NCBI RefSeq assembly: GCF_016863095.1
Contig: NZ_BOOF01000019.1
Span: 1 to 64,000 of the forward strand
Direction of reading: 5' to 3'
Source of the DNA: Microbispora siamensis
GTDB taxonomy: Bacteria > Actinomycetota > Actinomycetes > Streptosporangiales > Streptosporangiaceae
Length of the DNA stretch: 64,000 nucleotides
Shown: in pieces, positions 45,033 to 54,532 of the stretch
Position numbering within the stretch: the first letter of the stretch is position 1
Layout of the letters: every line of letters starts with the position of its first letter
The notes under the pieces: model-generated
Databases searched by the model: none
Seen by the model: the letters and a program-made list of their open reading frames with translations, nothing else
What the model was told of the DNA's origin: nothing
Program-made: the position numbers and the translations under genes

Positions 45033-46226
45033 GTGAGACGAGCGCGTGGAACCGGTGCCGTGACCGTGGCGCTGGCGATCATCGGGGGTTCCGCCCTCGC
45101 CGGTTGTGCGGCGGAGCCGCCCGCGCCGCGTGCCGCGTCACCCGGGGCCGTGCGGTCGCGGGTCGCGAGCGCCCCACCGGCGTCCGTTTCGCCGTCACCG
45201 TCCGCCTCGATCGAGGCGAAGGGCCGGGACCAGGTCGACATCTATGCGGCCGACCGGCCGGGGATGCTCAGCCCCGTCGTCAAGGGCTTCCGCTCTCTCG
45301 TGTACGTGCCCAACAGCGAGAGCGGCACGGTGGACGTCATCGACCCGGAGACGTACCGGATCGTGCGGCACTTCACGGTCGGGGCGCTGCCCCAGCACGT
45401 GGTGCCGTCCTGGGACCTCAAGACGCTGTGGGTGAACAACAACCGGGGCAATTCGCTGACCCCCATCGACCCCCGCACCGGCAAGCCCGGCCGTCCGGTG
45501 CCGGTGGAGGACCCCTACAACCTGTACTTCTCGCCCGACGGCAAGTACGCGCTGGTCATGGCGGAGCGGAACAACCAGCTCGACCTGCGCGACCCGCACA
45601 GCATGAAGCTGCTGCGCTCGCTGTCGCTGCCCTGCCGGGGCATCAACCACGGCGACTTCAGCGCCGACGGCTCGGTGTTCCTCGCGAGCTGCGAGTTCAG
45701 CGGTGACCTGGTCGTGCTCGACTGGCGTACGCCGAGCGTGATCCGGCACATCCACCTGGGCCACATGAGCATGCCGCAGGACGTGAAGCTGTCGCCCGAC
45801 GGCACCGTCTTCTACGTCGCCGACATGGAACGGCACGGGGTGTGGCTGGTGGACGCGGCGACGTACAAGGTCATGCGCTTCCTGCCGACCGGCCGGGGCG
45901 CGCACGGCCTGTACGTGAGCCGCGACTCGCGCCGTCTGTACGTGTCCAACCGGGGCGAGGGATCGGTGTCGGTCGTGTCGTTCCGGAAGCGGAAGGTGGT
46001 GGACGTCTGGCGGATCCCCGGCGGCGGCTCGCCCGACATGGGCGGCGTGTCGGCCGACGGCACCAAGCTGTGGCTCAGCGGCCGCTACCACGGCGTCGTC
46101 TACGTCTTCGACACCCGGGACGGCAAGGTCGTCCGCACCATCCCCGTCGGCGCCGGGCCGCACGGGCTGTGCGTGTATCCCCAGCCGGGCCGCTACTCAC
46201 TCGGCCACACGGGCATCTTCCGGTGA
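45033..46226 (+). CDS. YncE-like beta-propeller lipoprotein
   Basis: A 397-residue exported protein. The N-terminus ends in the lipobox SALAGC (Cys about 25), followed by a Ser/Pro-rich linker. From about residue 80 repeats of about 42 residues with the pattern YVxNxxxGTVxVID are seen (VYVPNSESGTVDVIDPETY, LWVNNNRGNSLTPIDPRTG, VFYVADMERHGVWLVD, RLYVSNRGEGSVSVVSF), which build a seven-bladed beta-propeller of the YncE/40-residue YVTN type. Such proteins sit outside the membrane and bind DNA, quinones or partner proteins; the role here is unknown. GTG 45033 lies after GGGGCAGG. It appears monocistronic. Confidence 0.87.
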   Translation: MRRARGTGAVTVALAIIGGSALAGCAAEPPAPRAASPGAVRSRVASAPPASVSPSPSASIEAKGRDQVDIYAADRPGMLSPVVKGFRSLVYVPNSESGTVDVIDPETYRIVRHFTVGALPQHVVPSWDLKTLWVNNNRGNSLTPIDPRTGKPGRPVPVEDPYNLYFSPDGKYALVMAERNNQLDLRDPHSMKLLRSLSLPCRGINHGDFSADGSVFLASCEFSGDLVVLDWRTPSVIRHIHLGHMSMPQDVKLSPDGTVFYVADMERHGVWLVDAATYKVMRFLPTGRGAHGLYVSRDSRRLYVSNRGEGSVSVVSFRKRKVVDVWRIPGGGSPDMGGVSADGTKLWLSGRYHGVVYVFDTRDGKVVRTIPVGAGPHGLCVYPQPGRYSLGHTGIFR

Positions 46227-46350
46227 CGCGCTGATCTCGTTCGCAGGACGCTCTATCGGATGCCGAACCGATACGGGAATGGCGAATCGGTGCCAAAGGT
46301 CATCAATATGATCGATACCGATCATGTCCCCCCGTTCCAGGAGCATCCCT

Positions 46351-46821
46351 GTGCGTACCCGATCTCTGCTGGCGGCCGCAGCGGTGACCGCCGGCGTGGT
46401 CGCCGCGTCCCAGCCCGCCTACGCGGCGGGCCCGGCCGTACGAATCACCAAGATCTACTACGACTCGCCCGGCTCGCCGGACTTCGGCGCGAACAGCAGC
46501 CTGAACGGCGAGTACGTGCAGATCAAGAACACGACGAAGAAGGCCGTCAGCCTCAAGGGCTGGACCGTGCGCGACGACACGAAGCGATCGGACCACGTCT
46601 ACACGTTCGGCCCGTTCACTCTCGGAGCCGGGAAGACGGTCACCCTGCGGACCGGCAGGGGGAAGGACACCGCCACCACCCTCTACTGGGGCAGGAGCGG
46701 GGGGACGCTCGCCTACATCTGGAACCAGACCAAGGACAAGGCGTACCTGCGGAACGCCTCCGGCGTGCTGGTCGACTCCTGCGCGTACAACTCCTCGCGG
46801 CAGGACTACAAGATCTGCTGA
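46351..46821 (+). CDS. Secreted lamin-tail-domain protein
   Basis: A 156-residue exported protein. GTG 46351 is preferred for GGAG 7 bases upstream; ATG 46324 has no site. A signal peptide ends near AYAAG. The rest is a lamin-tail domain, an immunoglobulin-like sandwich: VRITKIYYDSPG, NGEYVQIKNTTKKAVSLKGW, the usual WTVRD turn and HVYTFGPFTLGAGKTVTL. Lamin-tail domains occur in many small secreted actinomycete proteins of unknown role, perhaps in binding DNA or surfaces. Two C-terminal cysteines (SCAYNS, KIC) may form a disulfide. Confidence 0.88.
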   Translation: MRTRSLLAAAAVTAGVVAASQPAYAAGPAVRITKIYYDSPGSPDFGANSSLNGEYVQIKNTTKKAVSLKGWTVRDDTKRSDHVYTFGPFTLGAGKTVTLRTGRGKDTATTLYWGRSGGTLAYIWNQTKDKAYLRNASGVLVDSCAYNSSRQDYKIC

Positions 46822-46838
46822 CCGCGACCGGACACGTG

Positions 46839-46872
46839 ACCGGCCCCCGGCGAGGCAGCCGCCGGGGCCGGT
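46839..46872 (+). terminator. Terminator of the lamin-tail gene
   Basis: ACCGGCCCCCGGC pairs with GCCGGGGCCGGT leaving one bulged C, 17 bases after the stop. The rest of the gap to 47127 holds no gene that I can see. Confidence 0.6.
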
Positions 46873-47127
46873 TCCGTCCGCCATCCGGGCGAGGAGGCGG
46901 ACCGGTCGACACCGCAGGGGCTCGCGCGGGATGAAACATTCAGCGGTCACGCCGGGATTTAGACCGGCTTCGCCGCCCTCTCTGTCCTGGTTGTGACGGA
47001 CCGCCGTTCCCAAGGTCCCCGGGGGCGCGGTGTTTAACGCCCGACCGGATCGAGCCCTCCGATCGCCGTGCTGGATCGGTCCGCGCCTGTGGCAATAACC
47101 TCCGGGCACTCGGCACTCCTGCAACGG

Positions 47128-47622
47128 ATGAGGTGTGAATTGACCGCACGCTCGCGAGGACGTCGCCTGTCGACGTCGATCGCCGCCGCCATCGCGGCGA
47201 TGGCCGCCGCGCTCCTGCCGCTCAGCCCCGCGCACGCGGCGTACGGCGCGGACCAGCCGGTCTACCTGCAGTTGGTGAGCAACGACGGCAACGCGACGCA
47301 GCTCGCCCTCCTGGACGGCACGGTGGCGTTCGACGACGGCAACACGAAGTACCGCTACTCGCTGCGCCTGTGCTGGCAGCACGCCTACCCCGCGCCCTAT
47401 TTCCTGATCAACGTCAACGGCACGAGCTCGTCCTGGCCGACCCAGACCGGCACGACGTCCGTCGCCGGGTGCTCGCAGACCTTCCTGTACAGCGGCGAGG
47501 TGAACTTCGGCAGTACCGTCCGCAACGTCCGGTTCGACGTGACCGGAGGGTGGTTCGGCAGCAACGGCCAGTACCAGACGCGCACCAAGAGCACCGGCAC
47601 TTACGACAACCCCTACAACTGA
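47128..47622 (+). CDS. Small secreted protein of unknown function
   Basis: A 164-residue exported protein from ATG 47128; TTG 47140 with AGGTG upstream is an alternative. The signal peptide ends near SPAHAAYG. The mature part is beta-rich and polar (QPVYLQLVSNDGNATQLAL, YRYSLRLCWQHAYPAPYF, TSVAGCSQTFLYSGEVNFG) and contains two cysteines that may pair. No catalytic or binding motif is recognised. It resembles short secreted proteins seen only in actinomycetes. A stem-loop complex lies after the stop. Confidence 0.65.
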   Translation: MRCELTARSRGRRLSTSIAAAIAAMAAALLPLSPAHAAYGADQPVYLQLVSNDGNATQLALLDGTVAFDDGNTKYRYSLRLCWQHAYPAPYFLINVNGTSSSWPTQTGTTSVAGCSQTFLYSGEVNFGSTVRNVRFDVTGGWFGSNGQYQTRTKSTGTYDNPYN

Positions 47623-47656
47623 GCGCGCACTCCGCCCGCGAGGGCGGGGACGGTTG

Positions 47657-47720
47657 AACGGCGAGGTCTCCGGCAGGCGGTTCACGAAGGACCGCCGATG
47701 CCGGAGACCTCGTCGCCGTT
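47657..47720. terminator. Nested stem-loop between convergent genes
   Basis: The outer arms are GAGGTCTCCGGC and GCCGGAGACCTC, continued by AACGGC / GCCGTT beyond a 3-base bulge. Inside is a second hairpin GGCGGT / ACCGCC. A smaller CCGCCC / GGGCGG hairpin lies at 47632-47647. Located between convergent genes, it is probably a bidirectional terminator. Confidence 0.6.
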
Positions 47721-47802
47721 CCGGCGACGCGGCACGCCGCACGGTGCTACTCAGCCGTGCCACTCAGCCGCGCCCGGCCGTGCCGCCGATGGGCGACGAT
47801 TC

Positions 47803-49599
47803 CTATCCGAGCCGCCACACGTGGAAGGCGGGGCCGTCGGCGGGCAGGACGACCGTGTCGTCCGGGCCGGGGACGATCGCGGTCCCTCCGTACAACGGCG
47901 TCCCGGCCGCCCCGAGCGGCAGCCGTACGGGCTCGTGGGCCGTGCGGGCGGCGAACACGAGCAGCCGTTCCCCCGCCCGTTCCCGGACGAAGGCCAGCGC
48001 GTCGCCGGAGGCGTGCAGCCAGCGCAGCCCGCCGTGCCGCAGGGCGGGCTCGTCCCGGCGCAGCGCCGCGAGCCGCCGGTAGGCGTCCAGGGTCGCGGTC
48101 CGCCACCGATCCGGCCGGTCCCAGGGCATGGGACGGCGGCCGTCCTCACCCCAGGCGCCCTCCAGCCCGAGCTCGTCCCCGGCGAGGACCATCGGGGCGC
48201 CCGGCAGGGTGAACATCAGGCCTGCGGCGATCTCCACGAGCGCCTCGTCCCCTCCGCACACCGTACGGATCCGGGCCGTGTCGTGCGAGCTGAGGATCGA
48301 CCACGAGTGGACGAGGGAGCGCCAGGACGTGCGGGCGGCGAAGGCGCGCATCGTCCGCACGATCCGGTCCGCCCCGAGCCGCGGGATGGGCGCCGGCACG
48401 CCGAGGAACGGCAGGCGGACGTCCGGCCCGCGCAGCCAGGACCATACGGGCCGGGTGAAACCGGCGTAGTTCATCGTGCCGTGCCAGCCGTCGCCGTCCA
48501 GGTCGCCCGACGCGTCGTGAGCATGCTCGGCGACGAGCAGAGCCTCCGGGTTCTCCTCCGCCGCGGCCCGCCTGACCAGGGCCGCGACCTCCCGGGTGAG
48601 GTCGATCTCCCGCAGCCGCCCGGTCATGTTGGCGACGTCGATGCGCCACCCGTCCAGCCCGAAGCGCAGCCACCTGCGGACGACGGAGTCGGCGTCGCCG
48701 GCCATCAGGCGGCGCAGGCGCTCGCCGGTCCAGTTCAGCTTCGGCAGGGAGGCCACGCCCATCCACGCCTCGTAGCCGAGGGCGTCGTCGCCGAAGTGGA
48801 ACATCTCCCGCTCCGCGGCGTCCTTGTCGCGCGCCGCCGCGACGAACCACGGATGGGTGGAGCCGCAGTGGTTCGTCGTGAGGTCGCCGAGGATCCGGAT
48901 GCCGCGCCGGTGCGCCTCGTCGACCAGCGTCCGGTAGGCGGCGTCGCCGCCCAGCAGCGGGTCGACCTCGGTGAACGAGGACGCGTTGTAGCGGTGGTTG
49001 GACGGCGCGGGAAAGACCGGAGTCAGATAGAGGGTGTTCATCCCGAGGCCGGTGACGTGGTCGAGCCGCGCCGTCACGCCGTCCAGATCGCCGCCGAAGA
49101 CCTGCACGCTCGTGTCCGGGCCCGCGCCGGTGACCGCGTCGTCCCAGCCCGCCGGCACCGCCCACGACGGGTACGTCCGGTCCGCCCCGGAACGGGCGAA
49201 GCGGTCGGGGAAGATCTCGTACACCATCGAGTCGGCCGCCCACGCCGGCGGGGCCGCGTACGAGACCAGGCGGAAGTCGGCGGAGTCGGGAACGTCGTGG
49301 TGGTGCAGCCCGGCGGCGTTGAGCCAGCGGTAACCGCCGTCGCCGGTCAGCAGGAAGCGGTAGCGGGTCACCGGGTTGCGGACGGTCACGTCGGCCCGCC
49401 ACCAGATCTCGTCCGGTGTCTCCCGGTCGACCACCGCCTCGGTGTAGTGCGCCTCACCGTCCGGCGTCGACCGCACGTGGACCCCCGTGCGGTGGTCCTT
49501 CGGGGTGCGGAGGAACACGGTCACGGTCTCGCCGGGCTCCGGCGCGAGCGTGCTGACGTGGTCGGAGGAGCCGTCGTGGTGGAATCCCCGATCGAGCAA
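47803..49599 (-). CDS. GH13 alpha-glucosidase/neopullulanase-like enzyme
   Basis: A 598-residue cytoplasmic enzyme for alpha-glucans. The first ~120 residues are an N-terminal beta domain as in GH13 subfamily 20 (maltogenic amylase/neopullulanase). The barrel has the catalytic residues D321 (GWRIDVAN), E358 (VAEHAH) and D440 (SSHDTAR). No signal peptide is seen, which fits breakdown of imported maltodextrins. The start is TTG 49599 with AAGGGA upstream, three bases after the MalG stop, so it is the last gene of the malE-F-G operon. It would cut maltodextrins to glucose and maltose. Confidence 0.9.
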   Translation of the reverse strand: MLDRGFHHDGSSDHVSTLAPEPGETVTVFLRTPKDHRTGVHVRSTPDGEAHYTEAVVDRETPDEIWWRADVTVRNPVTRYRFLLTGDGGYRWLNAAGLHHHDVPDSADFRLVSYAAPPAWAADSMVYEIFPDRFARSGADRTYPSWAVPAGWDDAVTGAGPDTSVQVFGGDLDGVTARLDHVTGLGMNTLYLTPVFPAPSNHRYNASSFTEVDPLLGGDAAYRTLVDEAHRRGIRILGDLTTNHCGSTHPWFVAAARDKDAAEREMFHFGDDALGYEAWMGVASLPKLNWTGERLRRLMAGDADSVVRRWLRFGLDGWRIDVANMTGRLREIDLTREVAALVRRAAAEENPEALLVAEHAHDASGDLDGDGWHGTMNYAGFTRPVWSWLRGPDVRLPFLGVPAPIPRLGADRIVRTMRAFAARTSWRSLVHSWSILSSHDTARIRTVCGGDEALVEIAAGLMFTLPGAPMVLAGDELGLEGAWGEDGRRPMPWDRPDRWRTATLDAYRRLAALRRDEPALRHGGLRWLHASGDALAFVRERAGERLLVFAARTAHEPVRLPLGAAGTPLYGGTAIVPGPDDTVVLPADGPAFHVWRLG

Positions 49600-49602
49600 C
49601 TG

Positions 49603-50436
49603 TCATCCCTTCACTGCGCCCGCGGTGAGCCCGTGGACGATGTAACGCTGGAGAAACTGGAAGACGGCGACCGTCGGTATCGCGGTGAGCAGCGTGCCGA
49701 CGGCGAACATGCCGAAGTTGGCGTTGCGCTGGTCGGCGAGCAGGCCGAACAGCCCGACGGCCAGAGTGCGCGCGTCGTCCCCGGTCAGGAAGACGCTCGC
49801 GATGAGGAACTCGTTGATGGTGGCGATGAAGACCAGCAGTCCGCTGATCGCCAGCACCGGGGCGGCCAGGGGCAGCACCACCCGGCGGAACGCCTGGGTG
49901 TGGCTGCACCCGTCGATGAGCATGGCGTCGTCCAGCTCCTTCGGGATCGAGTCGAAGAAGCCCTTGATGAGCCAGGTGTTCACCCCGACCTGTCCGCCGA
50001 TGTAGAGCAGGACGACGCCCCACACGCTGTCGAGCCCGAACTCCGGCCAGTTGTCGCTGATCGCGCTGAAGATCACATACAGCGGCACGATAGCCAGGAA
50101 CTGCGGGAACGCCTGGATGACGAGGAGGCTCACCAGTCCCGCCCGCCGCCCGGCGAAGCGGAACCTGCTGAAGGCGTACGCCGCCAGCGCGGAGACCGCG
50201 ACGGACAGGGCGGCGGTCAGCCCGGAGACGACCAGCGAGTTGCGGTACCACGTCCAGAAGGGCGTGGTGGTGAACAGCTTCACGGCGTTGCCGAACCCGG
50301 CCCCGCGCGGGACGAGGGTGGCCGAGTTCAGCGTCCCGATCGGGTCGAGCGCCGCCGAGACCACGAACACGATGGGCAGCACGGCGAACGCCGTGACGGC
50401 GACCGCGGCGGCGTGCCGCGCGGCGAGACCGCGCAT
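49603..50436 (-). CDS. malG: Maltodextrin ABC permease MalG
   Basis: A 277-residue permease with six membrane helices. The EAA loop reads ELDDAMLIDGCSHTQAFRR (split around the conserved Gly), and the end FLQRYIVHGLTAGAVKG is the MalG C-terminal signature that reaches into MalK. The ATG overlaps the MalF stop by one base, with GGAGGTG upstream. No ATPase gene is in the operon; a shared MsiK-type ATPase is likely. Confidence 0.94.
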   Translation of the reverse strand: MRGLAARHAAAVAVTAFAVLPIVFVVSAALDPIGTLNSATLVPRGAGFGNAVKLFTTTPFWTWYRNSLVVSGLTAALSVAVSALAAYAFSRFRFAGRRAGLVSLLVIQAFPQFLAIVPLYVIFSAISDNWPEFGLDSVWGVVLLYIGGQVGVNTWLIKGFFDSIPKELDDAMLIDGCSHTQAFRRVVLPLAAPVLAISGLLVFIATINEFLIASVFLTGDDARTLAVGLFGLLADQRNANFGMFAVGTLLTAIPTVAVFQFLQRYIVHGLTAGAVKG

Positions 50437-52067
50437 CAGCGCACCTCCTTGAAGGCCCGGGTGCGCCGGAACCCGGCGACCGAGATCACGGCGACGATCA
50501 GGTAGACGTAGATGGAGATCGCAGAGGCCAGGCCGTACTGCGCGCCCTGCTGGCCGAAGGCGAGCCGGAACGTGTACGTGATGAGCAGGTCGGTCGCCCC
50601 GACCGTCGGGTTGTCCGACGGGAACGGGCCTCCGGCGGTCACCAGGAACACGCCGTTGAAGTTGTTGAAGTTGAACGCGAAGGACGACACCAGCAGCGGC
50701 GCGAGCGCGAGGAGCAGCAGCGGCAGGGTGATCGTGCGGAACCGCTGCCAGGCGCTCGCTCCGTCGACCTGCGCGGCCTCCAGGTATTCGGCCGGGATCG
50801 TCTGCAGCGCGCCGGTGGCCACCAGGAACATGTACGGGAAGCCCAGCCACAGCTGCACGAGCAGCACCGACGCCCGCGCGGTGAGCGGCGTGCCGAGCCA
50901 GTCCACGTCCAGGCCGAGCAGCCGGTTGACCAGGCCGAAGTCGGTGTTGAACATGTCCCGCCAGACCAGCAGCATCGCGAAGGCCGGCATGGCGTAGGGC
51001 AGCACGATCAGGGTCCGGTAGATCCGGACGCCGCGCATCCGGGGGTGGTGCAGCACGAGGGCCGCGGCCACCCCGAGCGCGGCGGTCAGCCCGACGACCG
51101 CGACCGCGTAGAAGAGGTTCCACGCGAACACGCCGAGGAAGTGCGTGTTGATCTTCGGGTTGGTCACCGCGGCGGTGAGGTTGGCCCAGCCGACGCCGAC
51201 CTTCCAGCCCTGCGGCAGCGCGCCGCCGTCCGGGGCGGTGAACCTGCCGTGCTCGTCGTCGGCCCGCCAGACGCGGTTCCCGCCCTTCACGCAGTCGCAG
51301 TCCGCGTCGTAGGCGAGCGTCGCCCTGCCCTCGTACGCCCGGGTCAGGCCCTGGGCGCGGATCGCCCCGCCGTCCACCGGCACAGAGAGGGAGCCGATCT
51401 CCTCGCCCCGGGCGGCGGCCTGGGCCGGGGTCAGCACCGTGTACCCGTCCGCCGCCGTGACGCGCCCTCCGGGGCCGAAGGTCGCGCCGCCGATCTCGCG
51501 CAGCCCGTCCGCGGTCCCTGCGTACGCTCTGCGCCTGGCCGGGTCGGCCAGCAGGAAGACGAGCGCGCCGCCCTGCTCCGCCACCGTCAGCCGATACTCG
51601 GCCGACCCGGCCTCCCGGCGTACGGACGACGCCTCGATGGCGGCGATCGCCTCCTGCTTGGTGCCGAGGTGCCCGTCGCCGACGTTGGTCAGCGCCAGCG
51701 ACATCGTGTAGAGGACCGGGAACACCTGGAACGCGAGCAGCAACAGCGTCGTGGGCAGCAGATACTTGGCGGGAAGCCGGCGCGGCGACAGGTAGACGTA
51801 CAGGGCCGCCGCGGTCACCACCGCGACGATCCCGACGCCCAACCGGTTCCCGGCGGAGACCAGCGGCGCGGCGGCCCACAGCGCCACGCCGACGATCAGG
51901 CCGAGGGCCAGCACCCGGCCCAGCGTCGCGGCCGTGGAGCCCGGACCGGTGGTCCGGGACCGTCCGGCCCCGGACCTGGCGCCTCCGCCCCCGGAGGCGG
52001 CGCCGCCGGAGCCGGAGGGGGAGCCGTGCCGGCCGGGCCGCAGCCCCGAGCCGTGCGTCACGGTCAT
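50436..52067 (-). CDS. malF: Maltodextrin ABC permease MalF
   Basis: A 543-residue permease. The first 45 residues are a Gly/Ser/Arg-rich cytoplasmic tail. Helices follow at about 48-120, then an extracytoplasmic insert of about 150 residues (residues about 130-280, including DADCDCVKGGNRVW with two cysteines) corresponds to the MalF P2 region, followed by the remaining helices and EAAQVDGASAWQRFRTITLP as the EAA loop. The large insert marks it as a true maltose-type MalF rather than a generic permease. The ATG overlaps the binding-protein stop (ATGA). Confidence 0.94.
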   Translation of the reverse strand: MTVTHGSGLRPGRHGSPSGSGGAASGGGGARSGAGRSRTTGPGSTAATLGRVLALGLIVGVALWAAAPLVSAGNRLGVGIVAVVTAAALYVYLSPRRLPAKYLLPTTLLLLAFQVFPVLYTMSLALTNVGDGHLGTKQEAIAAIEASSVRREAGSAEYRLTVAEQGGALVFLLADPARRRAYAGTADGLREIGGATFGPGGRVTAADGYTVLTPAQAAARGEEIGSLSVPVDGGAIRAQGLTRAYEGRATLAYDADCDCVKGGNRVWRADDEHGRFTAPDGGALPQGWKVGVGWANLTAAVTNPKINTHFLGVFAWNLFYAVAVVGLTAALGVAAALVLHHPRMRGVRIYRTLIVLPYAMPAFAMLLVWRDMFNTDFGLVNRLLGLDVDWLGTPLTARASVLLVQLWLGFPYMFLVATGALQTIPAEYLEAAQVDGASAWQRFRTITLPLLLLALAPLLVSSFAFNFNNFNGVFLVTAGGPFPSDNPTVGATDLLITYTFRLAFGQQGAQYGLASAISIYVYLIVAVISVAGFRRTRAFKEVR

Positions 52068-53335
52068 CCCGCCTGCCCGAGCTGCTCGGCGATGGCCTTG
52101 CCCGCGGCCTTGACCGCCGGCTCGACCGGGTCGCCCTTGACGACGGAGTGGATCAGCGCGTTGAACGGCTGCCACACCGCGACCATCTGCGGGATCGCGG
52201 GCAGCGGGACGCCGTCCTTGGCCGCGGCCTCGAACTTGGCGACGTCGGGGTCCTTCGCGGCGGCGTACTCCAGCGCGGTCCTGAGCGCGGGCATGCGCGG
52301 CTCGGCGTCGAACAGCGCCTTGGCGACCTCGTCGGAGGCGAGCGTGTTGGTGACGAACTCCTGCGCGAGGGCCTTGTTCCTGCCCTTGCTCGCCACGAAG
52401 AAGGCCTGGACGCCCACGAAGCTGCGGGCCGGGCCGCCGCCCTTGAACGGCGGCACGGGAGTGACGTCGTACTTCACCCCCGCCGTACGGACGTCGGCCA
52501 GGCGCCACGGCCCGGACACCAGGAACGCGGTCTTGCCCTCGGCGAACATGGCGGCCGAGTTGTCGGAGGTGAACGAGCGCTTCAGCGCGCCCGCGCCCTT
52601 CTCGCCGAGCGCGGCGATCTTCTCGAACGCGGCGACCGAGGCCGGGGTGCCGACGCCGAGGTCGGCGGGGTCGGGGTCGCCGTTGGGCTTGGTGCCGAAC
52701 AGGTGGCCGCCGCCGGAGGTGTAGAGCGGGTACAGGTGGTAGGTGTCGCCGGACTGACCGTTCTGCTGGCTGACCGGGTAGCCCACGATCTCCTTGACCT
52801 TGCCCTGCTCCTTCAGTTCGCGCCCGGTGGCGACGAGGTCGTCGAACGTCTTGGGAGCCTCGGGGGCGAGGTCGGTGTTGCGGTAGAGCGCCAGGTTCTC
52901 CACGGCGTACGGCACGCCGTAGACCTGGCCGTCGTAGGTCACGGCCTTGCGGGCCACGTCCACGTAGCCGGACAGCCGGTCCTCGGTCATCTGGATCGGC
53001 TCGATGAGCCCGTTCTGGACCAGGTTGCCGATCCAGTCGTGCGCGCCGACGAGGACGTCGGGGCCCTTGCCCGCCTGTGAGGCGGTGACGAAGGTCTGCT
53101 GCTGGTTCTGCGCGACCACGACGACCTCGGCCTTGATCCCGTTCTCCTTGGCGAACGCCTCGGCGAAGGGCTTGAGGGTCGCCGACCGCATCTGGTCGGC
53201 CCAGATGGTGAGGGTGGCCGACGAGGCGGCTTGCCCGGCCGGTGACGCGTCTCCGGACGTCTCGCCGCCCGCGGTGCCGCCGCCGCAGGCCGTCAGCGTG
53301 AGGCAGGCGGTCAGCGCGACAAATGATCTGCGCAC
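52064..53335 (-). CDS. malE: Maltodextrin-binding lipoprotein MalE
   Basis: A 423-residue binding protein. GTG 53335 with GGAG upstream is used; the open frame to 53512 is the promoter region. The lipobox LTAC follows a short signal (RRSFVALTACLTLTAC). Body segments TLTIWADQMRSATLKPF, GKGPDVLVGAHDWIGNL, YGVPYAVENLALYRN and FLVSGPWRLADV match maltose/maltodextrin-binding proteins. It is first of the malE-F-G-GH13 operon. A motif shared with the upstream region of the exported amylase lies at 53434, between it and the divergent LacI gene. Confidence 0.94.
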   Translation of the reverse strand: MRRSFVALTACLTLTACGGGTAGGETSGDASPAGQAASSATLTIWADQMRSATLKPFAEAFAKENGIKAEVVVVAQNQQQTFVTASQAGKGPDVLVGAHDWIGNLVQNGLIEPIQMTEDRLSGYVDVARKAVTYDGQVYGVPYAVENLALYRNTDLAPEAPKTFDDLVATGRELKEQGKVKEIVGYPVSQQNGQSGDTYHLYPLYTSGGGHLFGTKPNGDPDPADLGVGTPASVAAFEKIAALGEKGAGALKRSFTSDNSAAMFAEGKTAFLVSGPWRLADVRTAGVKYDVTPVPPFKGGGPARSFVGVQAFFVASKGRNKALAQEFVTNTLASDEVAKALFDAEPRMPALRTALEYAAAKDPDVAKFEAAAKDGVPLPAIPQMVAVWQPFNALIHSVVKGDPVEPAVKAAGKAIAEQLGQAG

Positions 53336-53433
53336 AGGATCGCTCCAGGTGAGAGGGGCCGTAGCCCGGAAAGAGGGGGGTAACCGCGCGGCGTGGCCCG
53401 AAGTTAACAGCGGGTTTCCGCACCTGGAAGACG

Positions 53434-53449
53434 TTGCAGAAAATTGCTG
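53434..53449. promoter_or_regulatory. Candidate maltose-regulator operator 1
   Basis: TTGCAGAAAATTGCTG lies in the 167-base gap between the divergent malE and LacI genes. It matches TTGCAGCAAGTTTCAG at 59241 in 12 of 16 positions. Direct-repeat motifs of this kind are known before amylase and maltose genes in Streptomyces. Confidence 0.5.
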
Positions 53450-53502
53450 CTTTGTTTCAAGATGCCTTGCGGCGTTCCAGCGACTGATCGGAAACAGCGA
53501 CG

Positions 53503-54510
53503 ATGGCAGCACGGCTCGACGAGATCGCCAGGCAGGCGGGAGTGAGCAAGGCGACGGTCTCGCGGGTGCTCAACGAGCGCCCGGGGGTCAGCGTGCGAGC
53601 CCGCACGGCCGTCATGGCGGCGATAGAGGCGCTCGGCTACGAGCGGCCGAGCACCATGCGCCCGCGCAGCTTCGGGCTCGTCGGGCTCATCGTCCCCGAG
53701 CTGCAGAATCCGATCTTCGCCCTGTACGCCGAGGTCATCGAGACCAACCTCGCCAGGCACGGGTTCACGGCCATGCTCGGCACGATGACGCCGGAGGGCT
53801 CGGGGGAGGACGAATACGTCGGCATGCTGCTCGACCGCAAGGTCTCCGGCATCGTCTTCGTCTCCGGCCTGCACGCCGACACTCGGATCGACCGCTCCCG
53901 CTACGACGACCTGGCCCGGCAGCGGGTGCCCTTCGTGCTGGTCAACGGGCAGGTGCCCGGTCTCGGTGTGCCGTCCTTGTCGTCCGACGACGCCCTGGCC
54001 GCGCGGCTTGCCGTACGGCACCTGGCGGGGCTGGGGCACCGCCGCATCGGGTTCCTGAGCGGGCCGGAGCGCTACTCCACCGTGCAGCGGCGGCTGGCGG
54101 GCTTCCGCCTCGCCATGCGGCGGCTCGCCGGGCCCGGCGCGGGCGACCTGGTCGAGCTGGCCTCCTTCGACGTCGGGGGCGGCCAGTCCGGCGCGGCCCG
54201 CCTGCTGGATCAGGGCGCCACCGCGCTGGTGTGCGGCAGCGACCTGATGGCCCTCGGCGCGATCCGGGCGGCCCGCCGCCGGGGCCTGCGCGTCCCCGAG
54301 GACGTCTCGGTCGTGGGTGCCGACGACTCGCTGCTGATGGCGTTCACCGACCCCGCCCTGACCACGGTGCGCCAGCCGGTGCTCGCCATCGGCGCGGCCG
54401 CCGCCCGGGCGCTGGCCGACCAGGTGAAGGGACGCGGCGACGACGGCGGCGAGCGGCTCTTCGACCCCGAGCTGGTCATCCGCGACTCCACCGGGCCCTG
54501 CCCTCCGTAG
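53503..54510 (+). CDS. malR: LacI-family maltose-regulon repressor
   Basis: A 335-residue regulator. The headpiece is at residues 4-50 (LDEIARQAGVSKATVSRVL, NERPGVS), followed by a binding-protein-like core (GLVGLIVPELQNPIF, GIVFVSGLHADT, VVGADDSLLMAF). It is divergent from malE and, by position, the likely MalR that represses the maltodextrin operon and perhaps the exported amylase; the ligand would be a maltodextrin. The symbol reflects that inference. Confidence 0.88.
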   Translation: MAARLDEIARQAGVSKATVSRVLNERPGVSVRARTAVMAAIEALGYERPSTMRPRSFGLVGLIVPELQNPIFALYAEVIETNLARHGFTAMLGTMTPEGSGEDEYVGMLLDRKVSGIVFVSGLHADTRIDRSRYDDLARQRVPFVLVNGQVPGLGVPSLSSDDALAARLAVRHLAGLGHRRIGFLSGPERYSTVQRRLAGFRLAMRRLAGPGAGDLVELASFDVGGGQSGAARLLDQGATALVCGSDLMALGAIRAARRRGLRVPEDVSVVGADDSLLMAFTDPALTTVRQPVLAIGAAAARALADQVKGRGDDGGERLFDPELVIRDSTGPCPP

Positions 54511-54532
54511 TTCACGGATCGTCGTGCGCGGC

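Noticed and set aside
47698-50505. A 935-residue open frame on the plus strand
   Set aside because: Runs antisense through the GH13 and MalG genes and has no domain pattern.
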